Origin: Deltaproteobacteria bacterium | Lineage (GTDB): Bacteria; Desulfobacterota; Desulfobulbia; Desulfobulbales; BM004 | Length of the DNA stretch: 6,033 bases | Direction: 5' to 3' | NCBI GenBank assembly: GCA_019312985.1 | Contig: JAFDCC010000093.1 | Span: forward strand, 1-6,033 | Shown here: positions 5,861 through 6,033 of the stretch, piece after piece | Layout of the letters: the number at the start of each line of letters is the position of its first letter | How positions within the stretch are numbered: the stretch's first letter is position 1 | Notes under the pieces: generated by a model | Told to the model about the DNA's origin: nothing | What the model saw: only the letters and a program-made list of their open reading frames with translations | Database searches by the model: none | Made by a program: the position numbers and the translations under genes

Positions 5861-5872
5861 CACTCATGGTAA
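5844..5872 (-). promoter_or_regulatory. Sigma70-like promoter for the yqgE-archease-rtcB set
   Basis: On the minus strand TTACCA (5872-5867) is followed after exactly 17 bases by a perfect TATAAT (5849-5844). The -35 matches TTGACA at four of six positions. Transcription would begin near 5837, giving a leader of about 176 bases before the yqgE ATG. It overlaps the plus-strand promoter face to face. Confidence 0.55.
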
Positions 5873-5936
5873 GCCGGAAAAAACGGCTCAGCACCAATCA
5901 GTATCCTTTCTTCTCTATTTTATCCGAAAAGGTGAA

Positions 5937-6033
5937 ATGTCAAATTCCGTAAGTGCCCAGATCGACCAGCTCATCAGAGCCGACCTCCACGACCCGTTCC
6001 AGGTCCTGGGGCTGCACTTTATTGACGGCAAAA
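5937..6033 (+). CDS. glgB: 1,4-alpha-glucan branching enzyme GlgB, N-terminal fragment (3'-partial)
   Basis: The 32 complete codons visible read as the start of glycogen branching enzyme, which transfers short alpha-1,4 chains to alpha-1,6 positions during glycogen synthesis in the cytoplasm. The diagnostic stretch is DPFQVLGLHFIDGK (19-32), equivalent to DPFSVLGMH in E. coli GlgB, preceded by an amphipathic segment (QIDQLIRADLH, 8-18). The ATG at 5937 follows AAGGTGA (5929-5935), a usable but tightly spaced ribosome-binding site. The gene runs off the right edge; the catalytic GH13 barrel is not in view. It is divergent from yqgE and shares its promoter region. Other GH13 proteins carrying the same N-terminal CBM48-like module are possible but less likely, because the DPF-VLG-H signature right at the N-terminus is typical of GlgB. 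Confidence 0.82.
   Translation, partial: MSNSVSAQIDQLIRADLHDPFQVLGLHFIDGK

Overview
The window reads as bacterial chromosome. Gene content suggests a deltaproteobacterium-like organism (Desulfobacterota, for example the Desulfobulbales or Geobacter side). The clues are a PilZ protein with an N-terminal four-cysteine cluster, a long archaeal-type RtcB paired with archease, and a YqgE / YkgJ-type / RlmH housekeeping string. This placement is an inference from family resemblance, not a database match.

Layout. Positions 1-1734 are AT-rich and hold three plus-strand genes: a small two-helix membrane protein that probably begins before the window, a LysE/RhtB-family exporter (473-1102) and a PilZ-domain protein (about 1255-1734). 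Positions 1735-2195 contain no gene I can support. From 2196 to 5661 the DNA is GC-rich and carries a tightly packed minus-strand set, read from right to left: yqgE (UPF0301), archease, rtcB (RNA ligase), a YkgJ-type cysteine-cluster protein, and rlmH (23S rRNA pseudouridine methyltransferase). A divergent gene at the right edge (5937 onward) is the N-terminus of a glycogen branching enzyme, glgB.

The 275-bp divergent region (5662-5936) is the most structured non-coding part. It has face-to-face sigma70-like promoters whose -10 elements interlock around 5844-5860. Between the leftward promoter and yqgE, four inverted repeats lie almost end to end over 5697-5819. If transcribed, they would fold the leader of the RNA-repair operon into a row of stem-loops.

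How the genes work together: archease helps RtcB complete its guanylylation-dependent 3'-phosphate/5'-OH RNA ligation, so the archease-rtcB pair is a functional module. RlmH acts on the ribosome. YqgE and the YkgJ-type protein have no firm biochemical role. No RtcA cyclase or RtcR regulator gene is visible, so this differs from the stress-induced rtcBA layout of enterobacteria. Apart from the divergent promoter/leader region, most of the window is ordinary, and I do not see strong evidence for a wholly new system.
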